Assembly (NCBI RefSeq): GCF_022695595.1
Contig: NZ_CP074380.1
Coordinates: forward strand, 1,736,001 to 1,800,000
Reading direction: 5' to 3'
DNA length: 64,000 nt
Source: Streptomyces sp. MST-110588
GTDB taxonomy: Bacteria > Actinomycetota > Actinomycetes > Streptomycetales > Streptomycetaceae
Made by a program: the position numbers and the translations under genes. Numbering within the stretch: position 1 is the stretch's first letter; each line of letters opens with the position of its first letter. The notes under the pieces are model-generated. The model did no database searches and was not told where the DNA came from. It was given only the letters and a program-made list of their open reading frames with translations. Shown here piece after piece: positions 16,908 through 26,352 of this stretch.

Positions 16908-17870
16908 ATGCCCACGATCGCCGTCGCCGTCACCGACGGCATGCCGTTCTTCGAACTCGCCATCCCCTGCCACATCTTCGGCACCGACCGGCCCGACACC
17001 CCCGACGGCTGGTACGACCTGCGGGTCTGCGCGATCGGGACGGACGGAGCCGACCCGCACGCGCGCTCCTGGTTCCGTGCCCACACCCCTTACGGCGCAG
17101 CCGAGCTGGTCGCCGCGGACACCGTGCTGGTGCCGGCCTCGGCAGACGTACACGGCGACCCGCCGCCCGAGCTCCTGGACGCCCTGCGCAGCGCGCACCG
17201 CCGTGGTGCCCGCCTGGTCTCCCTGTGCTCCGGCGCCTTCACCCTGGCCGCGACCGGGCTGCTGGACGGCCGTACGGCCGCCACGCACTGGATGTACGCG
17301 GCGCTGCTCGCCGAGCGTTACCCGGCCGTCAGCGTGGACCCCACCGTCCTGTACATCGACCACGGCGACGTCCTGACCGGCGCCGGGGCGACCGCCGCCA
17401 TCGACGTCTGTCTGCACCTGGTCCGCGAGGACTTCGGTACCGAGGCCGCCAACACCCTCGCCCGGCAGCTCGTCGCCCCCGCCCACCGGCCCGGCGGCCA
17501 GGCCCAGTTCATCCAGGCGCCGCTGCCGCCCCGTACGGACGACTCACTCGCGCCCCTGCTGCACTGGGCACGCGAGAGCCTCGACCGGCCGCTGACCGTC
17601 GCCGACCTGGCCCGCCGGGCCCACACGAGCCCGCGCACGCTCGTACGGCGGTTCCACGCGGCGACCGGCACCACACCGATGCGGTGGCTCCAGGCCCAGC
17701 GCATCGCCCGGGCCCGGGAGCTGCTGGAGGGCAGCGACCTGCCGGTGGACCGGGTGGCGGAGGTCTGCGGCCTGGGCACGGCCGCCAACCTCCGGCGGCA
17801 CTTCACGCGCGCGGTGGGCGTACCTCCGATCGACTACCGGCGGTCCTACCGCGCCGCGCGTGCGTCCTGA
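16908..17870 (+). CDS. AraC-family regulator with DJ-1/PfpI-like N-terminal domain
   Basis: A 320-residue GlxA-type regulator. Residues 1-190 form a class I amidotransferase-like domain, with the nucleophile-elbow segment VSLCSGAFTLAATGLLDG and THWMYAALLAERYP. The C-terminal AraC domain has PLTVADLARRAHTSPRTLVR and the second helix-turn-helix DRVAEVCGLGTAANLRRHF. The ATG at 16908 begins right at the domain. It is divergent from the MFS gene with 71 bp between starts, so local control of the exporter is the simplest guess. Confidence 0.87.
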   Translation: MPTIAVAVTDGMPFFELAIPCHIFGTDRPDTPDGWYDLRVCAIGTDGADPHARSWFRAHTPYGAAELVAADTVLVPASADVHGDPPPELLDALRSAHRRGARLVSLCSGAFTLAATGLLDGRTAATHWMYAALLAERYPAVSVDPTVLYIDHGDVLTGAGATAAIDVCLHLVREDFGTEAANTLARQLVAPAHRPGGQAQFIQAPLPPRTDDSLAPLLHWARESLDRPLTVADLARRAHTSPRTLVRRFHAATGTTPMRWLQAQRIARARELLEGSDLPVDRVAEVCGLGTAANLRRHFTRAVGVPPIDYRRSYRAARAS

Positions 17871-17910
17871 ACCGCCTCCGCCTCACAGCCGCGGGTCCAC
17901 CGGCTCCGCT

Positions 17911-20886
17911 TCACAGCCGCGGGTCCACCGGCTCCGACTCCAGCGCCAGTACGCCGAAGACCGCCTCGTGCACCCGCCACAGCGGCTCGCCGTCCGCCAG
18001 CCGGTCCAGCGCCTCAAGACCGAGCGCGTACTCGCGCAGCGCCAGCGACCGCTTGTGCCCCAGGTTCCGTGCGCGCAGCCGCTCCAGGTTCTCCGGGCGG
18101 GTGTACTCGGGCCCGTAGACGATCCGCAGGTACTCACGCCCGCGGCACTTGACGCCCGGCTGCACGAGCCGCCCGTCCTCCTTGCGTACGTACGCCTCCA
18201 ACGGCTTGACCACCATGCCCTCGCCGCCCTCCGCGGTGAGGTCCAGCCACCATGCGACGCCGGCCGCGACCGACGCGTCGTCGCCGGTGTCGACCACGAG
18301 GCGGCGGGTCGGGGCCAGCAGACGGGTCTCGGCTCCGGTTCCGGTACCGGTCCCGACCCCGGCATCAGTATCGGCTTCGGCCTCGGCCGCTATGAGGCGG
18401 TCGATGAGGGCGAGTTGCTCGTCGTGCGGCAGTGTGGCGGCGAGGCTGCGCCCCTGGACCGCGAGGACCTGGAACGGCGCGAGCCGGACGCCTTCCAGCC
18501 CGGTCGTTCCGTGGGGCGCGGTGGTTCCGTCCGGCGCGGTCGGCAGGGTCGGCACCGTCGGCAGGGTCGGCCCTACCGGCCCGTCCAGCTCCGTCAGCCC
18601 GTCCAGCCCATTCCGTCCGTCCAGCCCGTTCCATCCGGCCTCGCCGGCCCCCGTACGCCAGCAGTAACGCCGGTAGGCCCGTACGAACGCCTCCGCGTCC
18701 CCGGCCCGTTCGCGCTGCCGCGCCAGGAGACCGGACACCTCCACCCCCCGCGCGGCGGCCTTCTCCAGCGCCGCCAGCGCGCCGGGGAAGGCGGCGCCGG
18801 ACGCCGCCCCCACGGCCGCGTACTGCTGCCGCAACAGGCCCGACGCCTTCAGCGACCAGGGCATCAGCTCGGCGTCCAGCAGCAGCCAGTCGGTGGCGAG
18901 TTCGTCCCACAGGCCCGCTGCTTCCACGGAGCGGCGCAGCCGCGACAGGAGGTGCCCGGTCCTCGCCGCGTCGTCGAAGAACGGACGGCCCGTACGGGTG
19001 CAGACCGCCCCGCCGACGCCCTCCGGCACTCCGAAGCGCTCCCGCGCCGCCTTCTCGTCGCGGCACACCAGGACCACCGCGCGGGAGCCCATGTGCTTCT
19101 CCTGGCAGACCACGTGGCGTACGCCGTCCGCCCGGTAGCCGGCGAAGGCTTCCGCCGGGTGCTCCAGATAGCCCTCCACCTTGGAGGTCGCGCACGGCGC
19201 CATCGTCGGGGGGAGGTACGGGAGCAGCCGCGGGTCGACCGCGAAGCGGCTCATCACTTCCAGCGCGGCGGAGGCGTTCTCCTCCTTGACCGCGACCCGG
19301 CCCATGTGGCGGGTCTCGATGACCCGCTTGCCCCGGACGTCGCCGAGGTCCAGGGGGCGGCCGTCCGCGCCGCCGGGCGCCTCGGCGGCCAGCGGCTTGG
19401 CGGGCTCGTACCAGACCTGTTCGGCCGGTACGCCGACCAGTTCCCGCTCGGGCCAGCGCAGCGCGGTCAGCCGGCCGCCGAAGACGCAGCCGGTGTCCAG
19501 GCAGATGGTGTTGTTGAGCCAGTGGGCGCGCGGGGTGGGCGTGTGGCCGTAGACGACGGCGGCCCGGCCGCGGTACTCCTCGGCCCACGGGTAGCGCACC
19601 GGCAGCCCGAACTCGTCGGTCTCGCCGGTCGTGTCGCCGTACAGCGCGAAGGACCGTACCCGGCCGGAGGTGCGGCCGTGGTACTTCTCGGGCAGCCCGG
19701 CATGGCAGACGACGAGCCCGCCACCGTCCAGGACGTAGTGGCCGACCAAGGACCGGACGAAGGCCGCGACACGCTCCCGGAAGCGGGGGGACGCGGGACG
19801 GGCGTCCGCCGGGGAGCCGGTACGGGCACCGGCCGCCCCCTCCGCGCCATCCTCGGCCGCTTCCCTGACCGCTTCCCCGGCCGCCTCCTCCTGCTTGACC
19901 GCCTCCTTCTCCCTGACCGCCTCCGCCGCCTCCTCCTTGGCCGCCTCGCGCTCCAACTGCTCGATCGTCGCGGCCAGGCCGTGGGAGTGCTGGACCTTGC
20001 GGCCCCCGAGATAACGGCCGAGCTTGTTCTCGTGGTTGCCGCAGACGCACAGCGCATGGCCGGCCTCCACCATGCCCATCACCAGCCGCAGCACACCGGG
20101 GCTGTCCGGGCCGCGGTCGACGAGGTCACCGACGAAGACCGCCGTACGGCCTTCGGGATGCCGGGCGTCCACGGCGCGGCCCAGGTCATCGCGCGTCAGC
20201 TCGTAACCGAGCTCGACGAGCAGGGTCTCCAGCTCCGAGCGGCAGCCGTGGATGTCGCCCACGATGTCGAACGGGCCGGTCAGATGACGCAGGTCGTTCA
20301 GCCGCCGCTCGGTGACGACCTCGGCGTCCTCGACCTCCCGCACACCGCGCAGGACGTACACCTTACGGAAGCCCTCACGCTCCAGGTTCTTCAGCGACCG
20401 GCGCAGTTCGCGCTGGTGACGCTGGATGACGTGGCGCGGCACCCCGGCCCGCTCGGGCCGTGCCGCGTTGCGCGCGGCGCAGACCTCTTCGGGCAGGTCC
20501 AGGACGACGGCGACCGGCAGGACGTCGTGTTCGCGCGCCAGCCGTACCAACTGCGCGCGGGCGTCGGACTGCACGTTCGTGGCGTCCACGACCGTCCGGC
20601 GGCCGGCCGCCAACCGCTTTCCCGCGATGTAGTACAGGACGTCGAAGGCGTCGGCACTGGCGCTCTGGTCGTTCTCGTCGTCGCTCACCAGCCCCCGGCA
20701 GAAGTCGGAGGAGATCACCTCGGTGGGCCGGAAATGGCGCGCGGCGAAGGTGGACTTGCCGGAGCCGGTCGCCCCGATCAGCACCACGAGGCACAGATCC
20801 GGAACACCGACCCTCCGAATGCCCTGCGTCCCTTCGGCCTCACCCTGCGACGGGCCGCCGGCCCCGGAACCGGCCAGGCTACTCAT
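17911..20886 (-). CDS. Polynucleotide kinase-phosphatase-ligase Pnkp (bacterial RNA repair)
   Basis: A 991-residue three-domain RNA-repair enzyme. The 5' kinase has the P-loop GATGSGKST at residues 38-46. The binuclear 2',3' phosphatase shows GDIHGC, GDLVDRGPDS and CVCGNHENK. The adenylyltransferase/ligase domain has Lys-nucleophile motif CQEKHMGSRAVV and the later GGEGMVVKP. It is longer than typical Pnkp (about 850) because of inserts: a charged Glu/Ala stretch after the GNHENK region, a Gly-Leu-Asp/Pro-Thr repeat in the ligase part, and a short Gly-Thr run. Its ATG overlaps the Hen1 stop as ATGA, making a translationally coupled repair cassette that heals and seals cleaved RNAs such as tRNAs. 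Confidence 0.93.
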   Translation of the reverse strand: MSSLAGSGAGGPSQGEAEGTQGIRRVGVPDLCLVVLIGATGSGKSTFAARHFRPTEVISSDFCRGLVSDDENDQSASADAFDVLYYIAGKRLAAGRRTVVDATNVQSDARAQLVRLAREHDVLPVAVVLDLPEEVCAARNAARPERAGVPRHVIQRHQRELRRSLKNLEREGFRKVYVLRGVREVEDAEVVTERRLNDLRHLTGPFDIVGDIHGCRSELETLLVELGYELTRDDLGRAVDARHPEGRTAVFVGDLVDRGPDSPGVLRLVMGMVEAGHALCVCGNHENKLGRYLGGRKVQHSHGLAATIEQLEREAAKEEAAEAVREKEAVKQEEAAGEAVREAAEDGAEGAAGARTGSPADARPASPRFRERVAAFVRSLVGHYVLDGGGLVVCHAGLPEKYHGRTSGRVRSFALYGDTTGETDEFGLPVRYPWAEEYRGRAAVVYGHTPTPRAHWLNNTICLDTGCVFGGRLTALRWPERELVGVPAEQVWYEPAKPLAAEAPGGADGRPLDLGDVRGKRVIETRHMGRVAVKEENASAALEVMSRFAVDPRLLPYLPPTMAPCATSKVEGYLEHPAEAFAGYRADGVRHVVCQEKHMGSRAVVLVCRDEKAARERFGVPEGVGGAVCTRTGRPFFDDAARTGHLLSRLRRSVEAAGLWDELATDWLLLDAELMPWSLKASGLLRQQYAAVGAASGAAFPGALAALEKAAARGVEVSGLLARQRERAGDAEAFVRAYRRYCWRTGAGEAGWNGLDGRNGLDGLTELDGPVGPTLPTVPTLPTAPDGTTAPHGTTGLEGVRLAPFQVLAVQGRSLAATLPHDEQLALIDRLIAAEAEADTDAGVGTGTGTGAETRLLAPTRRLVVDTGDDASVAAGVAWWLDLTAEGGEGMVVKPLEAYVRKEDGRLVQPGVKCRGREYLRIVYGPEYTRPENLERLRARNLGHKRSLALREYALGLEALDRLADGEPLWRVHEAVFGVLALESEPVDPRL

Positions 20887-22457
20887 ACCAAGCCCCCCTT
20901 CTCCTTCTTCTCCTGGCTGTCGTCTCCGTACCCGTGCCCGTGCCCGTCTCTGTCGCCATCGCCATCGCCACCGCCACCGCCCAGCCGGAACACGGCGAGC
21001 TGGGTCGGCGGCCCGACCTCGGGGTCCTCATCCCCTACCGGCCGGAACTCCACGACGTACCCGTGCCGCCCGGCCACCCCACGAGCCCACTCCCCGAACT
21101 CCTGCCGCGTCCACTCGAAGCGGTGGTCGTGGTGGCGTACGTGCCCGGCGGGCAGCGACTCCCAGCGCACGTTGTACTCCGCGTTCGGCGTCGTCACCAC
21201 AACGGTGCGCGGCCGGGCCGCGCCGAACACCGCGTACTCCAGTGCCGCCAGCCGCGGCGGATCGACGTGCTCGACGACCTCGCTCAGCACCGCCGCGTCA
21301 TACCCCTTGAGCCGGCTGTCGACGTAGGCCAACGATCCCTGGAGCAGTCGCACCCGCCGCGCCTGCCGCTCCGGCATCCGGTCCAGCCGCAGCCTGCGGC
21401 CCGCCGCATGCAGCGCCCGCATCGAGACGTCCATGCCCACGATGTCGGTGAACTGCCGGTCCGCGAGCAACTCGGACAGCAACTGACCCTGACCGCAGCC
21501 CAGGTCCAGCACCCGCGCCGCCCTGGCCGCGCGCAGCTCCGCCATGATTGCCGCGCGCCGGCGTACGGCCAGCGGCACCGGGCGCTCCTCGGTGTCGGCC
21601 GCCTCGTCCACGGCGTTGTCGATCTCCTCCACGGCCGTGTCATCCACCTCGGCGAGCCGCGCCAGCTCCGACCGTCCCAACTCCGGCTGCTCGCCCTCTA
21701 GTTGTCCTGTTTCCAGCCGCTCCAACGCGTCGCGCGTCAGCTCCCGGCGCCGTGCGAGATAACGGCCGACGATCAGCTCCTGCTCGGGGTGGCCCTCCAA
21801 CCAGCCCTCGCCCGCACGCAGCAGCTTGTCGACCTCGTCGGCCGTGACCCAGTAGTGCTTGGCGTCATCCAGCACCGGCAGCAGCACGTACAGATGCCGC
21901 AGCGCCTCGGAAAGCCGCATCTCGCCGTCCAGCCCGAGCCGTACGTATGGCGAGTCACCCCATTCAGGGAACGTCTCGTCCAGCGCCACCGCCTCGGCCC
22001 ATACCGCCCACCCCAACGGCTCGAACAATCTGCGTACGAGTTCCGCCCCACCCCGCGCCGGCAGCGCGGGCACCTCGACGCGCAGCGGCAACGCCAGCCC
22101 CGGCAATTCGGGTCGGGCCCTGCACTGCCCCCGCATCGCGCTCCCGAAGACGCCACCGAGCGCCACGGCCAGCAGCGACGAGGCAGCATAGGGCCGATCA
22201 TTCACATACTGCCCCAGCGCCGCGTCCGGCGACCCCCCACGCCCCTTGCCCCGCCCACGACGGACCAGGGCGACCGGATCCACCTCCAGCAGCAGCGCGG
22301 CCGTGCACCGGTCCTCGTCCGCCTCGGGATAGAACACATGCGCAGTGCCCTGAGCCGTCGAGAACGCCTGCACCTTTCCGGGATGTTTATGCAGCAAAAA
22401 CCCCAGATCGGTCGCCGGCCGCCCAACCCCGCCCGAAGTACCTATCGTCAAGAACAC
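20883..22457 (-). CDS. 3'-terminal RNA ribose 2'-O-methyltransferase Hen1
   Basis: A 524-residue bacterial Hen1. The N-terminal Pnkp-interacting half begins FLTIGTSGG, with ATDLGFLLHKHP. The C-terminal methyltransferase has the SAM motif VLDLGCGQGQLLSELL, metal-binding Glu and His in LSEVVEHVDPPRL, and His residues in HHDHRFEWTRQEF. The enzyme methylates the 3' ribose at the cleaved RNA end before Pnkp seals it, protecting the repaired RNA from re-cleavage. The start is the GTG at 22457, set by the family N-terminus. The end is a His/Gly/Asp-rich repeat tail. The gene is the first of the Hen1-Pnkp operon. Confidence 0.93.
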   Translation of the reverse strand: MFLTIGTSGGVGRPATDLGFLLHKHPGKVQAFSTAQGTAHVFYPEADEDRCTAALLLEVDPVALVRRGRGKGRGGSPDAALGQYVNDRPYAASSLLAVALGGVFGSAMRGQCRARPELPGLALPLRVEVPALPARGGAELVRRLFEPLGWAVWAEAVALDETFPEWGDSPYVRLGLDGEMRLSEALRHLYVLLPVLDDAKHYWVTADEVDKLLRAGEGWLEGHPEQELIVGRYLARRRELTRDALERLETGQLEGEQPELGRSELARLAEVDDTAVEEIDNAVDEAADTEERPVPLAVRRRAAIMAELRAARAARVLDLGCGQGQLLSELLADRQFTDIVGMDVSMRALHAAGRRLRLDRMPERQARRVRLLQGSLAYVDSRLKGYDAAVLSEVVEHVDPPRLAALEYAVFGAARPRTVVVTTPNAEYNVRWESLPAGHVRHHDHRFEWTRQEFGEWARGVAGRHGYVVEFRPVGDEDPEVGPPTQLAVFRLGGGGGDGDGDRDGHGHGYGDDSQEKKEKGGLV

Positions 22458-22469
22458 CCCACCGAGTAT

Positions 22470-23830
22470 GACCCCACCCCCACCCCACCCCCACCCGATT
22501 TCCCCCCTCCCCTCCCCCCACCAGCCCCAACAGCCCCCAGCAACCGGCCACCCCCAGCCCCACAGCAACGCCCCCCGCCCCCACCCAACGCAACCAGCAC
22601 CCAAAACGCGCCCCCCTTCCCGCAACCAACACCGCCCCCTGAACGCCCCCACCAACCGCCCCTACACCCCCACCCCTTTTGCCCCCTCCCCTCCCCTCCC
22701 CTCCCCTCCCTCCCCCCACCACCCCACCCCCTCCCCCTCGCCCACCACCCCCCACACGGCACCCAATGCACGGCACCCAACGCCCACCATCCACCGCACC
22801 GAACCCACCGCCCCCAACCCAGCAGACCCCCGCATCCCGACCCGACATCCCGGCTCGACAGGTCCCCGAGTGCGACCCGGCAGGTGCCCACCTCTCGGCT
22901 CGTCAGGTCCCGCGCCCACAGCTCGACGAGTCCTCGCCCTCGCCCGGCAAGCCCTCACCCCAGCCCGGCGGAACCTCATCCCTCGGCCCGGCAGCCCCCG
23001 CCCACGGCCCGACGGGTCCCCACCCCCAGCCCAGCAGCCCCCGCCCACGGCCCGACGGGTCCTCGCCAGGACCGAACCCTCACCACGCCCCTTGCAGGCT
23101 CCCGCCCACCGCCCAGCGGGGCCCACCCCTCGGCCCGGCAGATCCCCGCCCACGGCCGACGGGTCCGTCCCCGCCAGGACCGGCAGGTTTCTGGCTCCTG
23201 TCTGCCTCAGGCGTGAGGCCGACCGCCTTGCGCCGGCGCCCATGCCGCAAGGCTGTACGACCTCGGCCTCCACCCGAACCGAGCAGTTGCCCGGGCATAG
23301 CTCGCCCAAGCCATGGCTGTCCGGGGCTGCGCGCCCAGGAATGAAGCCCTCCAGGACTGCGCAGCGGCGACTACTGCCCGGCGGCTACGGCTCTCTCCCC
23401 CCCCCCTCCCCCCTCCCCTCTCTTCCCTCTCCCCTGAGCAGTCTCTTCGGACCCACGCGACCCGGTGCCGGGCCGCTTCGGGTCGGGTTTGTCGCGACTC
23501 GGGTCGCGGTGACTCGAGTCGCCCCTTCACCATCCCGGCGCCCCGGCTCGGCCCGGTCTGGTCTGTCCCGACCCTCGCGCCTCCCCGGGCCGCGCCTCCC
23601 CGGGCCGCACCCGCCCGAGTCGCGCCGCCCCGGCTCGGGCGACCGCGGCCCGTGCAGCCCTGCCCCGGGCTGCGACGTATCGGGCTGCCACGTCTCTGGC
23701 CTCGGTTCCTCCACCCACCCCCACGTCGGCCGGTCGGGATGGGCTGCCTTGCCGTTGGATGGTGCGGACATCCGTACGGTGGTTCGGGGATACGGCGGCC
23801 TGGGGCGCCGCCGGGTAGGGACAGGTGGTG
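22470..23830. other. Pyrimidine-rich, repeat-containing intergenic desert of about 1.4 kb
   Basis: The plus strand is extremely C-rich and the minus strand G-rich. It holds a CTCCC pentanucleotide run at about 22682-22718, a poly-pyrimidine run at about 23393-23440, and a 27-bp core repeated three times (22991-23018, 23034-23062, 23138-23166) that includes CCCGCCCACGGCCCGACGGG. Long open frames exist on both strands only because stop codons need A or T; they give Pro-Pro, Arg or Gly-rich text without domains or ribosome sites. It lies upstream of Hen1 and downstream of the F420-type gene. I see no convincing gene. Confidence 0.7.
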
Positions 23831-23861
23831 GTAGCTGCCGCGCGACGCAGGGCGGTTGGGG

Positions 23862-24785
23862 TCAGGTGAGTTGGGTCTGCACCTGTGCGGAGATGAGTTC
23901 GAGGTGGTCCAGGTCGTCGAGGTCCAGCATCTGCAGGTACACCCGGGACGCTCCGATGGCGGCGTACCGTCCGATCTTGTCGACGACCTCGGCGGGCGAA
24001 CCCGCCAGACCGTTGGCCTTCAGTTCATCCACCTCCCGTCCGATGGCCGCGGCACGCCGCGCCACCTCAGCGTCGTTCCTGCCCACGCAGGCCACGAGTG
24101 CGTTCGAGTACACCAGGTCATCGCCCTTGCGCCCGACGGCTTCGGCTGCCGCCCGCACCCGTCCGAACTGGCGCTCGCTGTCTTCGAGCGAGGCGAAGGG
24201 GATGTTGAACTCGTCCGCGTACTGCGCCGCGAGCCGCGGAGTCCGGGTCGCGCCGTGCCCGCCGATCAGAACCGGCACCTTGTCTTGAGCGGGCTTGGGC
24301 AGTGCGGGTGACTTCTCCAGTTGGTAGTACCTGCCGTCGTAGCTGAACTCCTCTCCGGTCCCGGTCGACCACAGACCGGTGATGATCGCCAGTTGCTCTT
24401 CCAGTCGCGCGAACTTCTCCTTGGGGAACGGGATGCCGTACGCCCGGTGCTCCTCCTCGAACCAGCCGGCTCCGAGGCCCAGCTCCACCCGTCCGCCCGA
24501 CATCTGGTCCACCTGTGCCACCTGGATGGCCAGCACACCCGGGAGACGGAAGGTGCCCGCCGTCATCAGCGTCCCGAGGCGGATGCGCTCGGTCTCCCGG
24601 GCCAGGCCCGCGAGAGTGATCCAGGCGTCGGTCGGGCCCGGCAACCCGTCCGCGTTGCCCATGGCCAGGTAGTGGTCGGAACGGAAGAAGGCGTCGAAGC
24701 CGAGGTCCTCGGTGGCCTTGGCCACCGTGAGCAGGGTGTCGTAGGAGGCCCCCTGCTGGGGCTCCGTGAAAATGCGTAGGTCCAT
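23862..24785 (-). CDS. LLM-class F420-dependent oxidoreductase
   Basis: A 307-residue luciferase-like TIM-barrel protein. Signatures are MDLRIFTEPQQGASY, GFDAFFRSDHYLAMG, RIRLGTLMTAGTFRLPGVLA, DQMSGGRVELGLGAGWFE and VPVLIGGHGATRTPRLAAQY. The last two mark the F420/FMN-binding LLM family (TIGR03560-like). The ATG at 24785 follows GGATGGAGG at good spacing. The substrate is unknown. It stands alone between the pyrimidine-rich desert and a small plus-strand gene. Confidence 0.87.
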   Translation of the reverse strand: MDLRIFTEPQQGASYDTLLTVAKATEDLGFDAFFRSDHYLAMGNADGLPGPTDAWITLAGLARETERIRLGTLMTAGTFRLPGVLAIQVAQVDQMSGGRVELGLGAGWFEEEHRAYGIPFPKEKFARLEEQLAIITGLWSTGTGEEFSYDGRYYQLEKSPALPKPAQDKVPVLIGGHGATRTPRLAAQYADEFNIPFASLEDSERQFGRVRAAAEAVGRKGDDLVYSNALVACVGRNDAEVARRAAAIGREVDELKANGLAGSPAEVVDKIGRYAAIGASRVYLQMLDLDDLDHLELISAQVQTQLT

Positions 24786-25029
24786 GCCTCCATCCTGCAC
24801 GCTGAGATGTGCGTCAATCGTCAGTACTGGCCCTACGACAGACTTCCTCCCTCGGGTGAATATTCGTCAACACGTCGCAACCGGGCGTCCCTGCCAGTGA
24901 CCGCGGCGATCGTAGATCGTTGGCGAGAGCGGAGCCGGGCAACACCGGTACCCAGGCGTCGGCGACCGTTGCCGACATCGTCACCCGCGACACTGCCTCC
25001 CCTGCGGAGGCCAGGGCCGAGGAGGCCGT

Positions 25030-25242
25030 ATGACCCAGGAAGTCAGAGCCGAAGAAGCCGCCGTGCCGCAGCAGCAAGGCGCCCCCAAAGGACTGCTGCA
25101 GCAGATGGACGAGCTGATGGCCGCCCTCAATGCCGACCTCTCCGACCTCAGCATCGGCCTCCGCTCCCCGGCTTCTTATCCGGCCGGCGATGACACCACC
25201 TCCAGTTCCTCCCCTCGCACCGACCTGTCAGACGCGCCCTGA
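25030..25242 (+). CDS. Small hypothetical protein (70 aa)
   Basis: The reading frame starts with ATG five bases after GAGGAGG, a strong ribosome site. The product has a predicted amphipathic middle, KGLLQQMDELMAALNADLSD, followed by a Ser/Thr/Pro-rich end. I do not recognise a family. It converges on the DUF6099 gene, whose end is 61 bp away. The strong ribosome site is the main support. Confidence 0.5.
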   Translation: MTQEVRAEEAAVPQQQGAPKGLLQQMDELMAALNADLSDLSIGLRSPASYPAGDDTTSSSSPRTDLSDAP

Positions 25243-25303
25243 TTCCCGGACTGCCTCCGCGACCCTATGGAGCCCGGCCGGTACCGGCCGGGTCGAGCCG
25301 GGG

Positions 25304-25759
25304 TCACGCCGGGTCCCGGTCCCGCACCGCGAGCTGTTTCAATATCGCGGACACCCGGTCCCGCGACTCGTCGGCCGCATCCATCGCCTCGACGCAGGTC
25401 CAGTACATCCCTTCCTCGTCCGCCGCGCAGACCACGCCGACCAGCGCCTCGCACACCTCCCCGAGCAGTCCGGACAGACTCGTCAGGGTGGCTTTGGTAT
25501 CCCGTACTTCGGAGAGCTGGGCCGCCCGCAGCCCTCCCGCCCTTGACACCGGAAACACCGGCGTCCCACCCGATCTCCCTCCCGCGTCACCCAATCCCTC
25601 CGCACGGGACCGGACTTCATGCGGCCCGGCTGTCGCGAGATGGCTGCCGACCGCCTCCGCCAAAGCCTGCGCCTGCCATGCCTCGACGACGACCTCGTGA
25701 ACCGTCCGTGCCTTCGCCAGACCGCACCGACTGGCCGCGATGATGCGCACCGCGTCCAT
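25304..25759 (-). CDS. DUF6099 family protein
   Basis: A 151-residue protein that begins MDAVRIIAASRCGLAKARTV and continues EVVVEAWQAQALAEAVGSHL, a pattern I associate with the streptomycete DUF6099 family. It is helical and Ala-rich with no membrane segment or catalytic motif. The ATG at 25759 starts at the conserved MDAVR; a TTG 18 bases upstream is possible. The function is unknown. Confidence 0.65.
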   Translation of the reverse strand: MDAVRIIAASRCGLAKARTVHEVVVEAWQAQALAEAVGSHLATAGPHEVRSRAEGLGDAGGRSGGTPVFPVSRAGGLRAAQLSEVRDTKATLTSLSGLLGEVCEALVGVVCAADEEGMYWTCVEAMDAADESRDRVSAILKQLAVRDRDPA

Positions 25760-25890
25760 CCGCGCCCCCTCCCTCAATCGTCGCCGACTGTGCCGCTCCC
25801 GTCGTTCATTACCCAGCGTGACGCCGAGTCGCCGAAAAGGCCAGAGGAATTCGCAAATCTATGGACAACTAAGACGGTGTGGAGAGATCC

Positions 25891-25908
25891 GTCACTCCAT
25901 AGAGTGAC
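25891..25908. promoter_or_regulatory. Inverted repeat GTCACTC-N4-GAGTGAC
   Basis: A perfect 7-bp inverted repeat with loop CATA, in a locally AT-richer 250-bp gap between the start of the DUF6099 gene and the stop of the MazG-like gene. It could be an operator for the DUF6099 promoter or a weak terminator for the MazG-like operon. There is no T-tract. Confidence 0.4.
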
Positions 25909-26007
25909 AATCGGCTCCATCCTCTTGCACGAACCGACCGAATCGCTCACCGCGCCACCCAGCCTCCCCGGCGGCGCTTCAGCGCTCGGACCTGTTCCGC
26001 TACCGGA

Positions 26008-26352
26008 TCATCCGCCCTGTCCCGTCCTGCCCGGCCCGGCGGGGAAGCGCGTCTCGTTCCGCTCGATCTTCGCCGCGAGCGCCGCCAGCACATCGATGCC
26101 GAGCACCTCGCAGAACTGCAACAGGTACGCCAGGACATCGGCGACCTCGTCCTCGACCCGGCCGGCCGTGCCCGGGTCGGACATGACCTTCGCCGATTCC
26201 TCCGGGGTCAGCCATTGAAAGATCTCGACCAGTTCGGACGCCTCGACGCTAAGCGCCGCGGCCAGGTTCTTGGGGGTGTGGTACTGCTGCCAGTCCCGGG
26301 CGGCGGCGAACTCCGCCAGCCGCCGCTGCAATGCGTGAAGATCCTCGTTCAT
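26008..26352 (-). CDS. MazG-like nucleotide pyrophosphohydrolase
   Basis: A 114-residue all-alpha NTP pyrophosphatase of the MazG/iMazG type. The metal-binding pattern is visible in SVEASELVEIFQW and EDEVADVLAYLLQFC (ExxE, ExxD). Such enzymes remove non-canonical or regulatory nucleoside triphosphates. Its ATG overlaps the stop of the upstream ATPase gene as ATGA, so the two are probably made together. Confidence 0.88.
   Translation of the reverse strand: MNEDLHALQRRLAEFAAARDWQQYHTPKNLAAALSVEASELVEIFQWLTPEESAKVMSDPGTAGRVEDEVADVLAYLLQFCEVLGIDVLAALAAKIERNETRFPAGPGRTGQGG

Noticed and set aside
14532..17870. Very long plus-strand open frame over the arginine deiminase and MFS genes
   Set aside because: Only its last 320 codons (from 16908) resemble a protein. 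The rest is the antisense of conserved minus-strand genes and gives low-complexity Gln/Arg/Gly text.
22991..23166. Possible CRISPR-like repeats
   Set aside because: Three imperfect copies with unequal spacing, no palindromic repeat structure and no cas genes nearby.
22468..24288. Plus-strand open frame of about 600 codons rich in Pro
   Set aside because: Its length comes from C-rich DNA with few stop codons, it overlaps the conserved F420-type gene antisense, and it has no ribosome site or domain.
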